From Roseiarcus sp963770035 (GTDB lineage Bacteria; Pseudomonadota; Alphaproteobacteria; Rhizobiales; Beijerinckiaceae): a stretch of 64,000 nucleotides of DNA. Positions within the stretch are counted from its first letter, which is position 1. Each line of letters starts with the position of its first letter. The notes beneath the pieces are model-generated. The model was not told the DNA's origin. It was given only the letters and a program-made list of their open reading frames with translations, and made no database searches. The stretch covers positions 186,001 to 250,000 of the forward strand of contig CAVYON010000038.1 of NCBI GenBank assembly GCA_963770035.1, read 5' to 3'. Positions 54,644 through 62,750 of the stretch are shown one piece after another. The translations under genes were made by a program, and so were the position numbers.

Positions 54644-54742
54644 GCCCAGCCTCCTGACGCGGCGGAAGTCGTTCTCGCACGGGCGTCGCTAATGGGGCGT
54701 TAAGCTGCCGGGGCGCGGACCCGGTCCTCCACCGTCCAAGTC

Positions 54743-55060
54743 TCAGGTGATCTTCCAAGCCGCTACCGCGCCCGCCAGACCGGTTTTCGGCCGCTGCTGA
54801 GCATACAAGTCCCAGACCCCAGCGTGCCGGACGCCGACGCAATAATTCCAGCAGCCAGCCCTGACGTAATTGTTGACGTTCCCGCCCCTTGCCGCCTGGG
54901 CGCCGAAAACTCCGGTGACCACCCGTTGCGGAGCGCCGTTCAGCACAGCGTCGGCGCGAAGGTTTGTGCACATCGCCTCCGCCCCGATCCCGATCGGCTG
55001 GATATGGGCCCCCACCAGCCCGGCCGCGCCGTGATAGTAAACGATCGAGCATCCGGTCAA
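54743..55060 (-). CDS. unknown protein, 105 residues
   Basis: No recognised domain. It is Gly/Ala/Val-rich with several Cys (MTGCSIVYYHG, GAEAMCTNL, VRAGCWNYCVGV). No transmembrane segment is certain. It begins directly after the stop of the gene upstream and so is likely expressed with it. Confidence 0.5.
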   Translation of the reverse strand: MTGCSIVYYHGAAGLVGAHIQPIGIGAEAMCTNLRADAVLNGAPQRVVTGVFGAQAARGGNVNNYVRAGCWNYCVGVRHAGVWDLYAQQRPKTGLAGAVAAWKIT

Positions 55061-55735
55061 TTAAGTCGTCGCCATCAGGTCAGCGCCCGCGACGGCGTGG
55101 CCAAAGACTTGAATCGCCTGGCCGCCGCCATGGGGCCGGTTGATTTTGATCAGGCTGCCGTACCCATCGACCGGTAGATGGAACACATTGACGGGGACGC
55201 CGACGTAATTGCTGCCCGGGACTTTCGGCTCGAGATCGTACTGATTCGAAAGCAAATCGTGGACGAACATGTAAGAGACAACTCCGCCTGTCGCGTCGCC
55301 GACCATGTTGAAATTGTTATTGCTCAGAAACGACACGGGATTGGCCTTGAGCAAAGCAAGCTTGGTGGTCACGTCCTGCAGCGTGGTGTCCACTTGGCCC
55401 AGATAGTTTCCCAACGTCGCAGGCAGATGCGCGTCAGCGATCTGCGCCGTGTCCGGCGGAGCAATCGTGCGATCGGCATTTTGCAAGACCATCCGGATGA
55501 GGATGATTGCGCGCCGATAGTGCCGGCTTTCCTTCACCTCGTCGCGATTGAGCACTGCAAAATTGTGGCCCTGCGACATTGCTGGGCTTACGGTGGTCGG
55601 GATCGTCCCCGCGAGGTCGCGGTCGCGCAGCAGGTCCGCGATCGTATTCCGCTGGCCCATGTGTGGACCCGGAACCGTCGCATTGCGAATGAACGCGATC
55701 GTGTCAGCGATACGGACCGCATCGTCTTTCGCCAT
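55061..55735 (-). CDS. unknown protein, 224 residues
   Basis: A soluble-looking protein without a signal peptide. Segments such as NTIADLLRDRDLAGTIPTTV, ESRHYRRAIILIRMVLQNADRTI, NFNMVGDATGGVVSYMFVHDL and PVNVFHLPVDGYGSLIKINRPHG show no family I know. It sits with the 105-residue gene in an otherwise unremarkable region near the GH19 gene. Confidence 0.5.
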   Translation of the reverse strand: MAKDDAVRIADTIAFIRNATVPGPHMGQRNTIADLLRDRDLAGTIPTTVSPAMSQGHNFAVLNRDEVKESRHYRRAIILIRMVLQNADRTIAPPDTAQIADAHLPATLGNYLGQVDTTLQDVTTKLALLKANPVSFLSNNNFNMVGDATGGVVSYMFVHDLLSNQYDLEPKVPGSNYVGVPVNVFHLPVDGYGSLIKINRPHGGGQAIQVFGHAVAGADLMATT

Positions 55736-56026
55736 GGAGTTTATTGTCCCTCTCGACCGCCTTGCGATCGCCTCCCGCCTTAGCGACCCTGAGAGGAATC
55801 GCCGATCTTGGCAAGCAACGCGTCCCGCAGCGAACCGAAGGTCGCGGGGCTTTCGCCCCGGGCCTTGCGAAGTGGCCAGGCGGCCGGGCCCCGGCCAGAT
55901 CCTGTCTCGCCCGGCGAATTTTCCGCCCGGCCGGTGAACAAAATTTTAGCCTGGCGACTGGACCGCCGTATGAATTCCGGCGTTAGAAGTCGATCGTTGC
56001 GACGCCATCTTGGGGAAGGTTGGGCA
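55736..56026. other. intergenic stretch
   Basis: Divergent promoter region between the unknown gene and the lipoprotein. Frames through it are arginine-rich and unconvincing. No repeats or motifs were recognised. Confidence 0.4.
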
Positions 56027-56287
56027 ATGACTCATGCCATCGGTCTTCGGCTTGCGCTCGCCGCCGCGGCCGCCTTCGTTCTCGCCGGATGCCAGACAGA
56101 GCAGAAGCCTATCCCGGTGATGTCGGTTTCGCAGTACGAGGCGCTACCCCCGGGCCAGAAGCCGACAACATTCCGCGACCCGGACCCGAGGCTCGCCTAT
56201 CCTTACAACATCCACGAGACCGATGGATTGAGCCGCAATCCGGACGACTGCGCGCGGTGGGGCTGCGTCGACGTCAACAGCTGGTGA
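56027..56287 (+). CDS. small lipoprotein of unknown function
   Basis: 86 residues after a GGAAGG site. A lipoprotein signal ends VLAGC at about residue 22. The mature part is short: ALPPGQKPTTFRDPDPRLAYP and DDCARWGCVDVN with two Cys. No domain is assigned. Confidence 0.65.
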   Translation: MTHAIGLRLALAAAAAFVLAGCQTEQKPIPVMSVSQYEALPPGQKPTTFRDPDPRLAYPYNIHETDGLSRNPDDCARWGCVDVNSW

Positions 56288-56586
56288 TGCGGCCGGGTCC
56301 GGTTCTCGGTTCGGCGAAGCGGCTCAGTCCGGCGGCGCCGCGCGCGCCGCAGGGAAATCGCTCGCCGCAAGAGAAAGCCCGCCGGAGATGATAACGGCGT
56401 TGTCGACGACGCCCCTGCAGGGACGAGGCGAGCGCAGCGGTCCGCACGCCGAATCCTGGGGCCGTGCCGCTCGCCATGAGCCTGCGCAAGGTGAAGCTCG
56501 GAGCCGCGTCCGGGGCGCATTGAGGGCGTGGCGCCGGAAACCCGCAACGAGCTCCAACTCCGCAGGAGGCCTTTGTGAACGGCAAA

Positions 56587-56609
56587 CGGCCACGCTCTTG
56601 GCGTGGCCG
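56587..56609 (-). terminator. rpsD terminator
   Basis: On the minus strand CGGCCACGC-CAAGA-GCGTGGCCG is followed by TTTG, about 25 bases beyond the rpsD stop codon. A stem of nine pairs with a short T-run fits a Rho-independent terminator. Confidence 0.7.
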
Positions 56610-56634
56610 CGAAATCCGATCGGGGACCGACCGG

Positions 56635-57253
56635 TCAGCGTGAGTAGAACTCGATCACGAGGTTCGGCTCCATGTGGGTCGGATAGGGGACTTCGGTGAG
56701 GTTCGGAATGCGGGTGAGCTTGGCCGTCGCCTTCGCCGGGTCGACCTCGACGTAGTCAGGCACGTCGCGCTCCGCCAGCGCCTGCGCTTCCACCACCAGG
56801 GCGAGCTGCTTCGAGGCTTCCTTGACCTCGATCACGTCGCCGACCTTCACCTGATAAGAGGCGATGTTGACGCGGCGCCCGTTGACGGTGATGTGGCCGT
56901 GATTGACGAACTGGCGCGCGGCGAAAACGGTGGGCACGAACTTGGCGCGGTAGATCACCGCATCGAGCCGGCGCTCCAGCAGGCCGATCAGGTTAGCGCT
57001 CGAAGTCGCCCTTCATCCGCAGCGCTTCCACATAGTATTTGTGGAACTGGCGCTCGGAGATGTTTCCGTAATAGCCCTTGACCTTCTGCTTGGCCTTGAG
57101 CTGGGTGCCGAAGTCGGTCGCCTTGCCCTTGCGGCGCTGGCCGTGCTGGCCGGGGCCGTATTCGCGCTTGTTGAACGGGCTTCGGGGGCGACCCCAGATG
57201 TTCTCGCCCATACGGCGATCGATCTTGTACTTTGCTTGTGCGCGCTTCGTCAT
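56635..57253 (-). CDS. rpsD: 30S ribosomal protein S4, one frame break
   Basis: The N-terminal half (KYKIDRRMGENIWGRPRSP, SERQFHKYYVEALRMKGDFER) runs into TAA at about 56985. The rest (NLIGLLERRLDAVIYRAKFVPTVFAARQFVNHGHITVNGRRVNIASY) follows in another frame. Removing one T in CGCTAACCTG gives a perfect 205-residue S4 with its S4 RNA-binding domain. S4 nucleates 30S assembly and is essential, so the frame break is almost surely a sequence error unless another rpsD exists in the genome. Confidence 0.93.
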
Positions 57254-57370
57254 CGCGGTTCCTCTGCGAAATCCGACAGTCTGGGGAGGAACGCGCCCTC
57301 CTCTGCGCCTCGCGAAAAGGCGCCGACAGGTCGCGGCCGAGCGAGGCTGTGACCACGGGTGCGTCAAACG

Positions 57371-57402
57371 AAAAGCGCGCCCTCTCGGACCGAGAGCGCG
57401 CT
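57371..57402 (-). terminator. terminator of a lost upstream gene
   Basis: On the minus strand AGCGCG, CTCTCGG, T, CCGAGAG and CGCGCT form a 13-pair stem followed by TTTTCGTTT. It would end a minus-strand gene lying to its right, but that place is now occupied by an ISAs1 remnant on the plus strand. Confidence 0.65.
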
Positions 57403-57419
57403 CGCCAACGGCCTCCTAG

Positions 57420-58260
57420 GGGATCGCTTCGGCGCTGTCAATCGGATTGGGAGTCGATGCCGAAGAGCCGATCCATGTCGTCTCGGCCTTCGCCGCGCGC
57501 CAGCGCATGGTGCTCGGGCAGACCAAGGTCGGCGACAAGTCCAACGAGATCGTCGCCATTCCTGCGCTGCTCGCGCTTTTGGACATCGAAGGCGCGGTGG
57601 TGACCATCGACGCCATGGGCTGCCAGCGCGGCATCGCGCAGACAATCATCGACAAGAAGGCCGATTACATTCTTGCGTTGAAGGGCAACCAGGGCACGCT
57701 GCGCGACGATGTCGAACTGTTCGCCCGCGAGCAGAAGGCGGTCGCGTTCAAGAATGCGAAAGTCAGCCAGGACAGGACCGTCGACGGCGATCACGGCCGC
57801 ATCGAGACCCGGACGGTCACGGTTTTCCAGGACATCGGCTGGCTGCAGGACAACCACCAGTGGCCGGGCCTGAAATCGGTCGTCATGGTCGAGAGCGAAC
57901 GGGAGACCAATGGCAAGGTCGAAACCGAGACGCGTTTCTACATCACTTCCCTCGCCCTGCTCGCCGTCGCCATCGGACCGATGATCCGCAGCCACTGGAT
58001 GGTGGAAAACGGCCTCCACTGGGTGCTCGACATGATCTTCCGCGACGACGAGTGCCGCGTGCGGACCGACAACGCCCCCTTCAACCTCGCCATCGTCAAG
58101 CACATCGCCCTCAACGTGCTCCGAACCGGCAAAAGCAAGGATTCACGCGCATGCGCCGAAAAGTCGCCGCATGGGACGATAACGCCTCGCAGCCTACATC
58201 GCCGCGGACCGTTCAGCGATCCCCTGGCGACGCCGGCGCGGCCCTGGCCATCCCGGCCGG
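57420..58260 (+). pseudogene. ISAs1-family transposase remnant
   Basis: The frame from about 57447 gives the middle and C-terminal part of an ISAs1 transposase: HVVSAFAARQRMVLGQTKVGDKSNEI, VVTIDAMGCQRGIAQTIIDKKADYILALKGNQGTL, VESERETNGKVETETRFYITS, RSHWMVENGLHWVLDMIFRDDECRVRTDNAPFNLAIVKHIALN. The N-terminal 120 or so residues are missing and the end breaks frame at about 58140, where MRRKVAAWDDN continues in another frame. It is inactive. Confidence 0.88.
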
Positions 58261-58528
58261 CGGGAGGGTGGCATGCGCAATCTGCATGATGACGGGCAGA
58301 ATTAACGCCAGAACGATCCCTTTGGGATCAAAACAGCCGCATTTCACTGCGTTTCACAAAATCCTTGACAATTTGTTACGCGGTTCACGCATACGTTACC
58401 GCAGTGCAGCATTGACTTTTGCGTCGCGGTGAGATACATAAGTTCAGGTCTAGGGAATGGAGCGACAGCGGCGCCGATATCATCGGAGCAGTGAACAGGA
58501 GGGCGGTCAACCAAAAGGGAACCGTCAA
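58261..58528. other. spacer with promoter upstream of the DUF1127 gene
   Basis: About 270 bases between the ISAs1 remnant and the DUF1127 gene. It contains the promoter listed separately; nothing else was seen. Confidence 0.4.
58412..58440 (+). promoter_or_regulatory. sigma-70-type promoter of the DUF1127 gene
   Basis: TTGACT (58412-58417) and TACATA (58435-58440) are separated by exactly 17 bases. Transcription would begin about 80 bases before the start codon at 58529, leaving a moderately long leader. Confidence 0.55.
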
Positions 58529-58690
58529 ATGTTGATCAACGTCATGCGCTTCTTCCGCGAACGCCGGACCTACTGGAGCGTCGTCCAGGAACTGTCCACC
58601 TACACAAACCGTGAGTTGCACGATATCGGTATCGATCGCGCCGACATTCATGCGATCGCGCGGCTGGCCGCCAAGGAGGCGACGGCGTAG
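58529..58690 (+). CDS. DUF1127 small protein
   Basis: 53 residues. The DUF1127 signature is complete: RRTYWSVVQELSTYTNRELHDIGIDRADIHAIAR. These small basic proteins are abundant in Hyphomicrobiales; some bind RNA and influence phosphate or carbon metabolism. It is a single-gene unit with its own promoter. Confidence 0.88.
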   Translation: MLINVMRFFRERRTYWSVVQELSTYTNRELHDIGIDRADIHAIARLAAKEATA

Positions 58691-58787
58691 CGCGAGCAAA
58701 ACTCCAAAAGAATGTCCATGTCTGGCGGCGGCGTCCTCGCGGGCGCCGCCAGACCGCGAGTTCGACAAACCACAAGGCCTATCAAGT

Positions 58788-60203
58788 CTAGGTCCGGTTG
58801 TATTCATCTTCGATGCGAACGATGTCGTCCTCTCCCAGGTAGCTTCCGGTCTGCACCTCGATCAGTTCGAGGTCGATCTTGCCCGGGTTGGCGAGACGGT
58901 GATCGGAGCCGATCGGCAGATAGATCGACTCGTTTTCATGCACGAGCTGCACCGCCCCGTTGAGCGTCACTTCCGCAGCCCCGCGCACGACAATCCAGTG
59001 TTCGGCGCGATGATAGTGCTTCTGCAGCGACAGGCGGCCGCCGGCCCGCACCACGATTCGCTTGACCTGATAGCGCGGGCCGCGGTCGATGCTCTGGTAA
59101 TACCCCCAGGGACGATACATGCGGCGGTGCTGCGTCGCCTCCGGCACATGCTCGGCCTTCAGTCGCGCAACGAGATCCTTGACCTTGTCCGACTGCGACT
59201 GGTCCACGACCAGGACCGCGTCGGCGGTTGCGACCACGATCACGTTGTTAAGTCCGATCACGGCAGCCAAATGCTCGTCCGAGCGGACCAGCACGTTCGA
59301 CGAATTGATGGCGACCACACGGCCGCGCAGGCTGTTGCCGTTCTCGTCCTGCGGGCTCAGCCGCCACACGGTCGACCATTGCCCGACGTCCGACCAGCCC
59401 ACATCCGCCTCCAGCACGGCGGCGCGTCCCGTACGCTCCATCACGGCATAGTCGATCGAGGTGCGCGGCGCCCGGGTGAACGCGTCGCGATCGAGAACGA
59501 GGAAGTCGAGGTCCGTCTTGGCGAGGGCGACGGCCTCGGCGGTGGCCGCCGCGATCTTCGGCCCGAATTCCTTGAGCTCGCCCAGCATCACGTCGGCCCG
59601 GAAGACGAAGTTGCCCGAGTTCCACAGATAGCCGCTCGCGATGAAGGTCTTCGCCCGCTCTTCGTTCGGCTTCTCGACGAAACGCTCGACACGGCGGATG
59701 TTCGAATCCGCGGCAAGCGGCTCGCCGGGTTGGATGTAGCCGTAACCGGTCGCCGGGTGATCCGGCTTGACGCCGAACGTGACGATCTCGCCCGCCGCCG
59801 CCGCCTTGCCGGCCTCGGCGCAGAGGCGCGCGAAGCCCTTCTCGTCCTTGAAGACGTGATCGGCCGCCAAAACCGCGACGATGGCGCCCGGATCCCGGGC
59901 CGCCGCCCAGGCGGCTGCGGCGCCTACGGCCGCGGCGCTGTCGCGCCGTTCGGGCTCGAGCAGGATGGTCGCCTCCGCGCCGATCTCCTTCAACTGTTCG
60001 GCCACCCGGAAGCGATAGTCGAAATTGGTGATCACCACTGGCCGCTCGAACACCTCGTCGTCCCCGACGACGCCCACGATCGATTGGAAGGTCGAGCGGT
60101 CGCCGATCAGCGGGATGAACTGCTTGGGCAGGCTCTCGCGCGACTCCGGCCACACCCGCGTCCCCGACCCGCCGCACATGATCACCGGAAGGATCTTTGT
60201 CAT
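58788..60203 (-). CDS. manC: mannose-1-phosphate guanylyltransferase / mannose-6-phosphate isomerase
   Basis: Start at MTKILPVIMCGGSGTRVWPESRE; 471 residues, the normal bifunctional length. The nucleotidyltransferase domain has GGSGTRVWPESRESLPKQFIPL and FVEKPNEERA; the C-terminal cupin isomerase domain has HRRMYRPWGYYQSID, GGRLSLQKHYHRAEHWIVVRG and IYLPIGSDHRLANPGKIDLELIEVQTG. It makes GDP-mannose for exopolysaccharide or lipopolysaccharide. No other polysaccharide gene is adjacent. Confidence 0.93.
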   Translation of the reverse strand: MTKILPVIMCGGSGTRVWPESRESLPKQFIPLIGDRSTFQSIVGVVGDDEVFERPVVITNFDYRFRVAEQLKEIGAEATILLEPERRDSAAAVGAAAAWAAARDPGAIVAVLAADHVFKDEKGFARLCAEAGKAAAAGEIVTFGVKPDHPATGYGYIQPGEPLAADSNIRRVERFVEKPNEERAKTFIASGYLWNSGNFVFRADVMLGELKEFGPKIAAATAEAVALAKTDLDFLVLDRDAFTRAPRTSIDYAVMERTGRAAVLEADVGWSDVGQWSTVWRLSPQDENGNSLRGRVVAINSSNVLVRSDEHLAAVIGLNNVIVVATADAVLVVDQSQSDKVKDLVARLKAEHVPEATQHRRMYRPWGYYQSIDRGPRYQVKRIVVRAGGRLSLQKHYHRAEHWIVVRGAAEVTLNGAVQLVHENESIYLPIGSDHRLANPGKIDLELIEVQTGSYLGEDDIVRIEDEYNRT

Positions 60204-60573
60204 TGCATCCCCTGTTTCGCCGCCCCGGAACGTCATGACGTCCTTCCAGGTGGGCTCGCGCCAGACAAACGCCGCCTTCTACCCCATCCGGGCGAACGAA
60301 GCATCCCTAGTCGCCAGTCGCCGGACGGCTCCTACCCTCAAGTTCCCAGGCCGGAATTACGACTGCAACGAACGCCGTCCTGGCCATCGCCCCCGGCTAT
60401 CGGGTGAGCCTGGTCGACGTATCGCTCGGCTGACTGCCGTTCGTTTCAAACGGCTGCCAAAAGCTTCACTTTCTTTCCACCGGGGTGTTCCAAAAATTTC
60501 CATGGGCTTCAAAAAGTTGCAAAAAATTTCCGCGGATCGAGACTTATCAATGCGTTACGGCCAGATAATCGGG
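60204..60573. other. intergenic, AT-rich with repeated AAAAATTTCC
   Basis: About 370 bases between manC and an HTH gene on the same strand. Bases 60480-60540 contain two copies of AAAAATTTCC about 37 bases apart and A/T runs. They may be regulatory for manC or a curved promoter region. No gene is supported. Confidence 0.4.
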
Positions 60574-61356
60574 CTATAATTCGTCATTGCGAAGTTCGAC
60601 ATGTTCGGCTGCGCCAAAGGCGCGGCGACCGGCGCCGGGGGCAGGCGGGGCGAGCGGCGCCCCGACGGCGAGCCACGACGGCACGTGGAGCGGCCTCTCC
60701 AGCCCGGCTTGCCGCGGGGACGGCCGAGCCCAGCGGTCGGGCGGCGGCGCGGACTGCTGGCCGGCCGCGGGCGCGATGGGCCCGTTCGGCCCCGCGAGCG
60801 GCGGAACAGGCTCAGCCACGGTTGCGGGCGCCTCGGCGGCGACCGGGCTCTCAGGCTCGATCGGCGGCGGCGCGGGCTCAGCCTCGATGACGGGGTTCTG
60901 CGCGGCGACCGGGTCGGGCGATGCGGCCGCCGCCGCCGCCATCTCGGCTTTGACGCCGCGCTCGATCCGGTCGACGAGCATCTTGACCACCAGCGCGTCG
61001 CCCTCGTGCGACGGCTGCGGCGCGGCCTTGCGGGCGCGCGTCTGATAGGCGTCGAGCCGATCGATCGCCTTGATGTAGGGGGCGATCGCCCGGATGTCGC
61101 CCTTCGCCAGCGCCTCGCCCGCCATTTTGACGGCGAAGCCCAGCCGCTCGACCTGCAGGGCGGCATGGATGTCCTCGTCGACCGGCTCGAAGCGCCTGAG
61201 ATGCTCGCCGACGATCTGCCGCACCCGCCGCTCCGAAAGGCTCTCCACGCTGGCGACGTCGCGGTAGCTCCAGCCCTCGCGCAGGCAGTCGAGCATGCGC
61301 CGCGTCCGCGCCGCCCGGGTGAAGGTGGTGGTGTGTCCCCTCGTCGTCTCGTCCAT
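60574..61356 (-). CDS. helix-turn-helix protein with Pro/Ala-rich tail, function unknown
   Basis: Start at MDETTRGH with GAGGAC upstream; 260 residues. The N-terminal domain has a helix-turn-helix (MLDCLREGWSYRDVASVES, LSERRVRQIVGEHLRRF), then an all-helical stretch with AVKMAGEALAKGDIRAIAPYIKAIDRLDAYQ. From about residue 140 the chain is Pro/Ala-rich and disordered. The N-terminal half resembles small DNA-packaging or terminase-like HTH proteins as well as general regulators; I cannot decide. Confidence 0.6.
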   Translation of the reverse strand: MDETTRGHTTTFTRAARTRRMLDCLREGWSYRDVASVESLSERRVRQIVGEHLRRFEPVDEDIHAALQVERLGFAVKMAGEALAKGDIRAIAPYIKAIDRLDAYQTRARKAAPQPSHEGDALVVKMLVDRIERGVKAEMAAAAAASPDPVAAQNPVIEAEPAPPPIEPESPVAAEAPATVAEPVPPLAGPNGPIAPAAGQQSAPPPDRWARPSPRQAGLERPLHVPSWLAVGAPLAPPAPGAGRRAFGAAEHVELRNDEL

Positions 61357-61679
61357 GCCGTCCTCGCCGGCCGCCGGTGGCGGCCCTTCTTTGCCTAAAC
61401 GGAAAGAACATAGCATAAATATTCTCTTTTTCCAAATAATTTGTCGTCATGAGCCGAAAAGGCGCGGTCTCACAAAGCGTTACGGGGAGGCGGAGGAGGG
61501 TGGCGGGGAGTTGAGTGCGGAACGGGTCGCGTTACGATGCAACCGCCGGACGATAACATTCCCCCTCGCATTGGATTGGGAAGCAGCCGCGTTGCGTCCT
61601 TCGGTCGGCCTCAAACGGTCAACATCGCGGCCAACCGGCGAGTCTCGGGAAGACGAACTCGCGGCCAGCCTGCCCGCGG
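61357..61679. other. intergenic stretch
   Basis: About 320 bases between the HTH gene and the cbbR stop. The part near 61400-61445 is AT-rich and likely holds the HTH gene promoter. No gene was recognised. Confidence 0.4.
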
Positions 61680-62631
61680 CTACGATGCGCGCCCACTGGG
61701 CTTTGGGCTCGCGAGCCCGCCATCCCGGTCCGAGCGCGGCGGGCGCGAGTCCTTGAGCAGTTTCAGAAAGGCCCTGGCCAAAGGCGAGAGGCGCTTGTCC
61801 GCGAGATAGACGACGTACCAGCGCCGCCAGATCGGGAAGCCCGCCACGTCGAGTTCGCGCAACGGGCCTTCGGCGGCGCCGAGCGTCAGGGCGTGACGCG
61901 AGAGCACCGCAAGTCCGAGACCGGCCGCGACCGCCTGCTTGATGGTTTCGTCGCTGCCGAGCGTCATGCGCGTCGCCGGACGGATCTTGTGCTCGGCGAA
62001 ATAGCGCTCCGTCGCCTGCCGCGTTCCCGACCCGGGCTCGCGCAGGATGAAGGACTCGCGTTCCAGCCGCGCCGGCGCGATCGCGGCGTCATCGACAGAG
62101 CGGGTGATCCGCGGGCGCGAGCACGACCAAGGGATTGTCGGCGAACGGCGTCGCCACGATGTCCAGTTCTTCCGGCGCCTGACCCATGATGTAGAGATCG
62201 TCGAGGTTCAGCCGCATCCGCTCCAGGATCTGCTCGCGGTTGACGACTTCGAGCGCGAATTCGACCTCCGGGTGGGCGCGGCAGAATTCGCCGATCAGGC
62301 GGGTGGCGAAATACTTGGCGGTGGTGATCATCGCGACCCGCACCCGGCCGCGCTTCAGGCCCTGCATTTCCGCCAGTTCCATGCCGAGCAGATCGATCCG
62401 CTCGAGCACGTCCCGGCTCGCCGCGGCGACCGCCCGGCCCGCGTCGGTCAGAAACAGCCGCTTGCCGACCTGCTCGTGCAGAGGCAGGTCGAGCGCCTCG
62501 GACAGTTGCTTGATCTGAATCGAGAAGGCCGAGGGCGTCACATGCGCCTCCTCGGCCGCCCGGGTCATGTTCATGTGGCGCTCGAGGCGGACGAAAAGGC
62601 GCAACTGATGCAGCGTGACGGGACGAAGCAT
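61680..62631 (-). CDS. cbbR: CbbR, LysR-type regulator of the Calvin cycle genes, one frame break
   Basis: Joined across one extra base at about 62095 it gives 316 residues. N-terminal LysR helix-turn-helix: MLRPVTLHQLRLFVRLERHMNMTRAAEEAHVTPSAFSIQIKQLSEAL; effector domain RVAMITTAKYFATRLIGEFCRAHPEVE and, after the break, VDDAAIAPARLERESFILRE and MTLGSDETIKQAVAAGLGLAVLSRHAL. Divergent from a RuBisCO large-subunit gene, the classic cbbR position. CbbR activates cbb operons in response to metabolites such as RuBP or NADPH. The frame break follows HPL and looks like a sequence error. Confidence 0.9.
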
Positions 62632-62632
62632 T

Positions 62633-62664
62633 GTTTTAGTCTACTAAAACGTATCTGTTTAAAC
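62633..62664. promoter_or_regulatory. CbbR operator and cbb promoter region
   Basis: GTTTTAG-TCTA-CTAAAAC (62633-62650) is a 7-bp-arm inverted repeat containing the T-N11-A motif of LysR regulators, two bases upstream of the cbbR start codon. A second palindrome, GTTTAAAC, lies at 62657-62664. Paired sites of this kind are what CbbR uses for divergent control. Confidence 0.7.
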
Positions 62665-62750
62665 AATGAACTTAAATCAAACCTCCCTGGGCCGTAAACC
62701 GTCCTCCAACACCAGTTTGCCGCCGCGCCGGTCAGGGAGGATGGGAGCCC

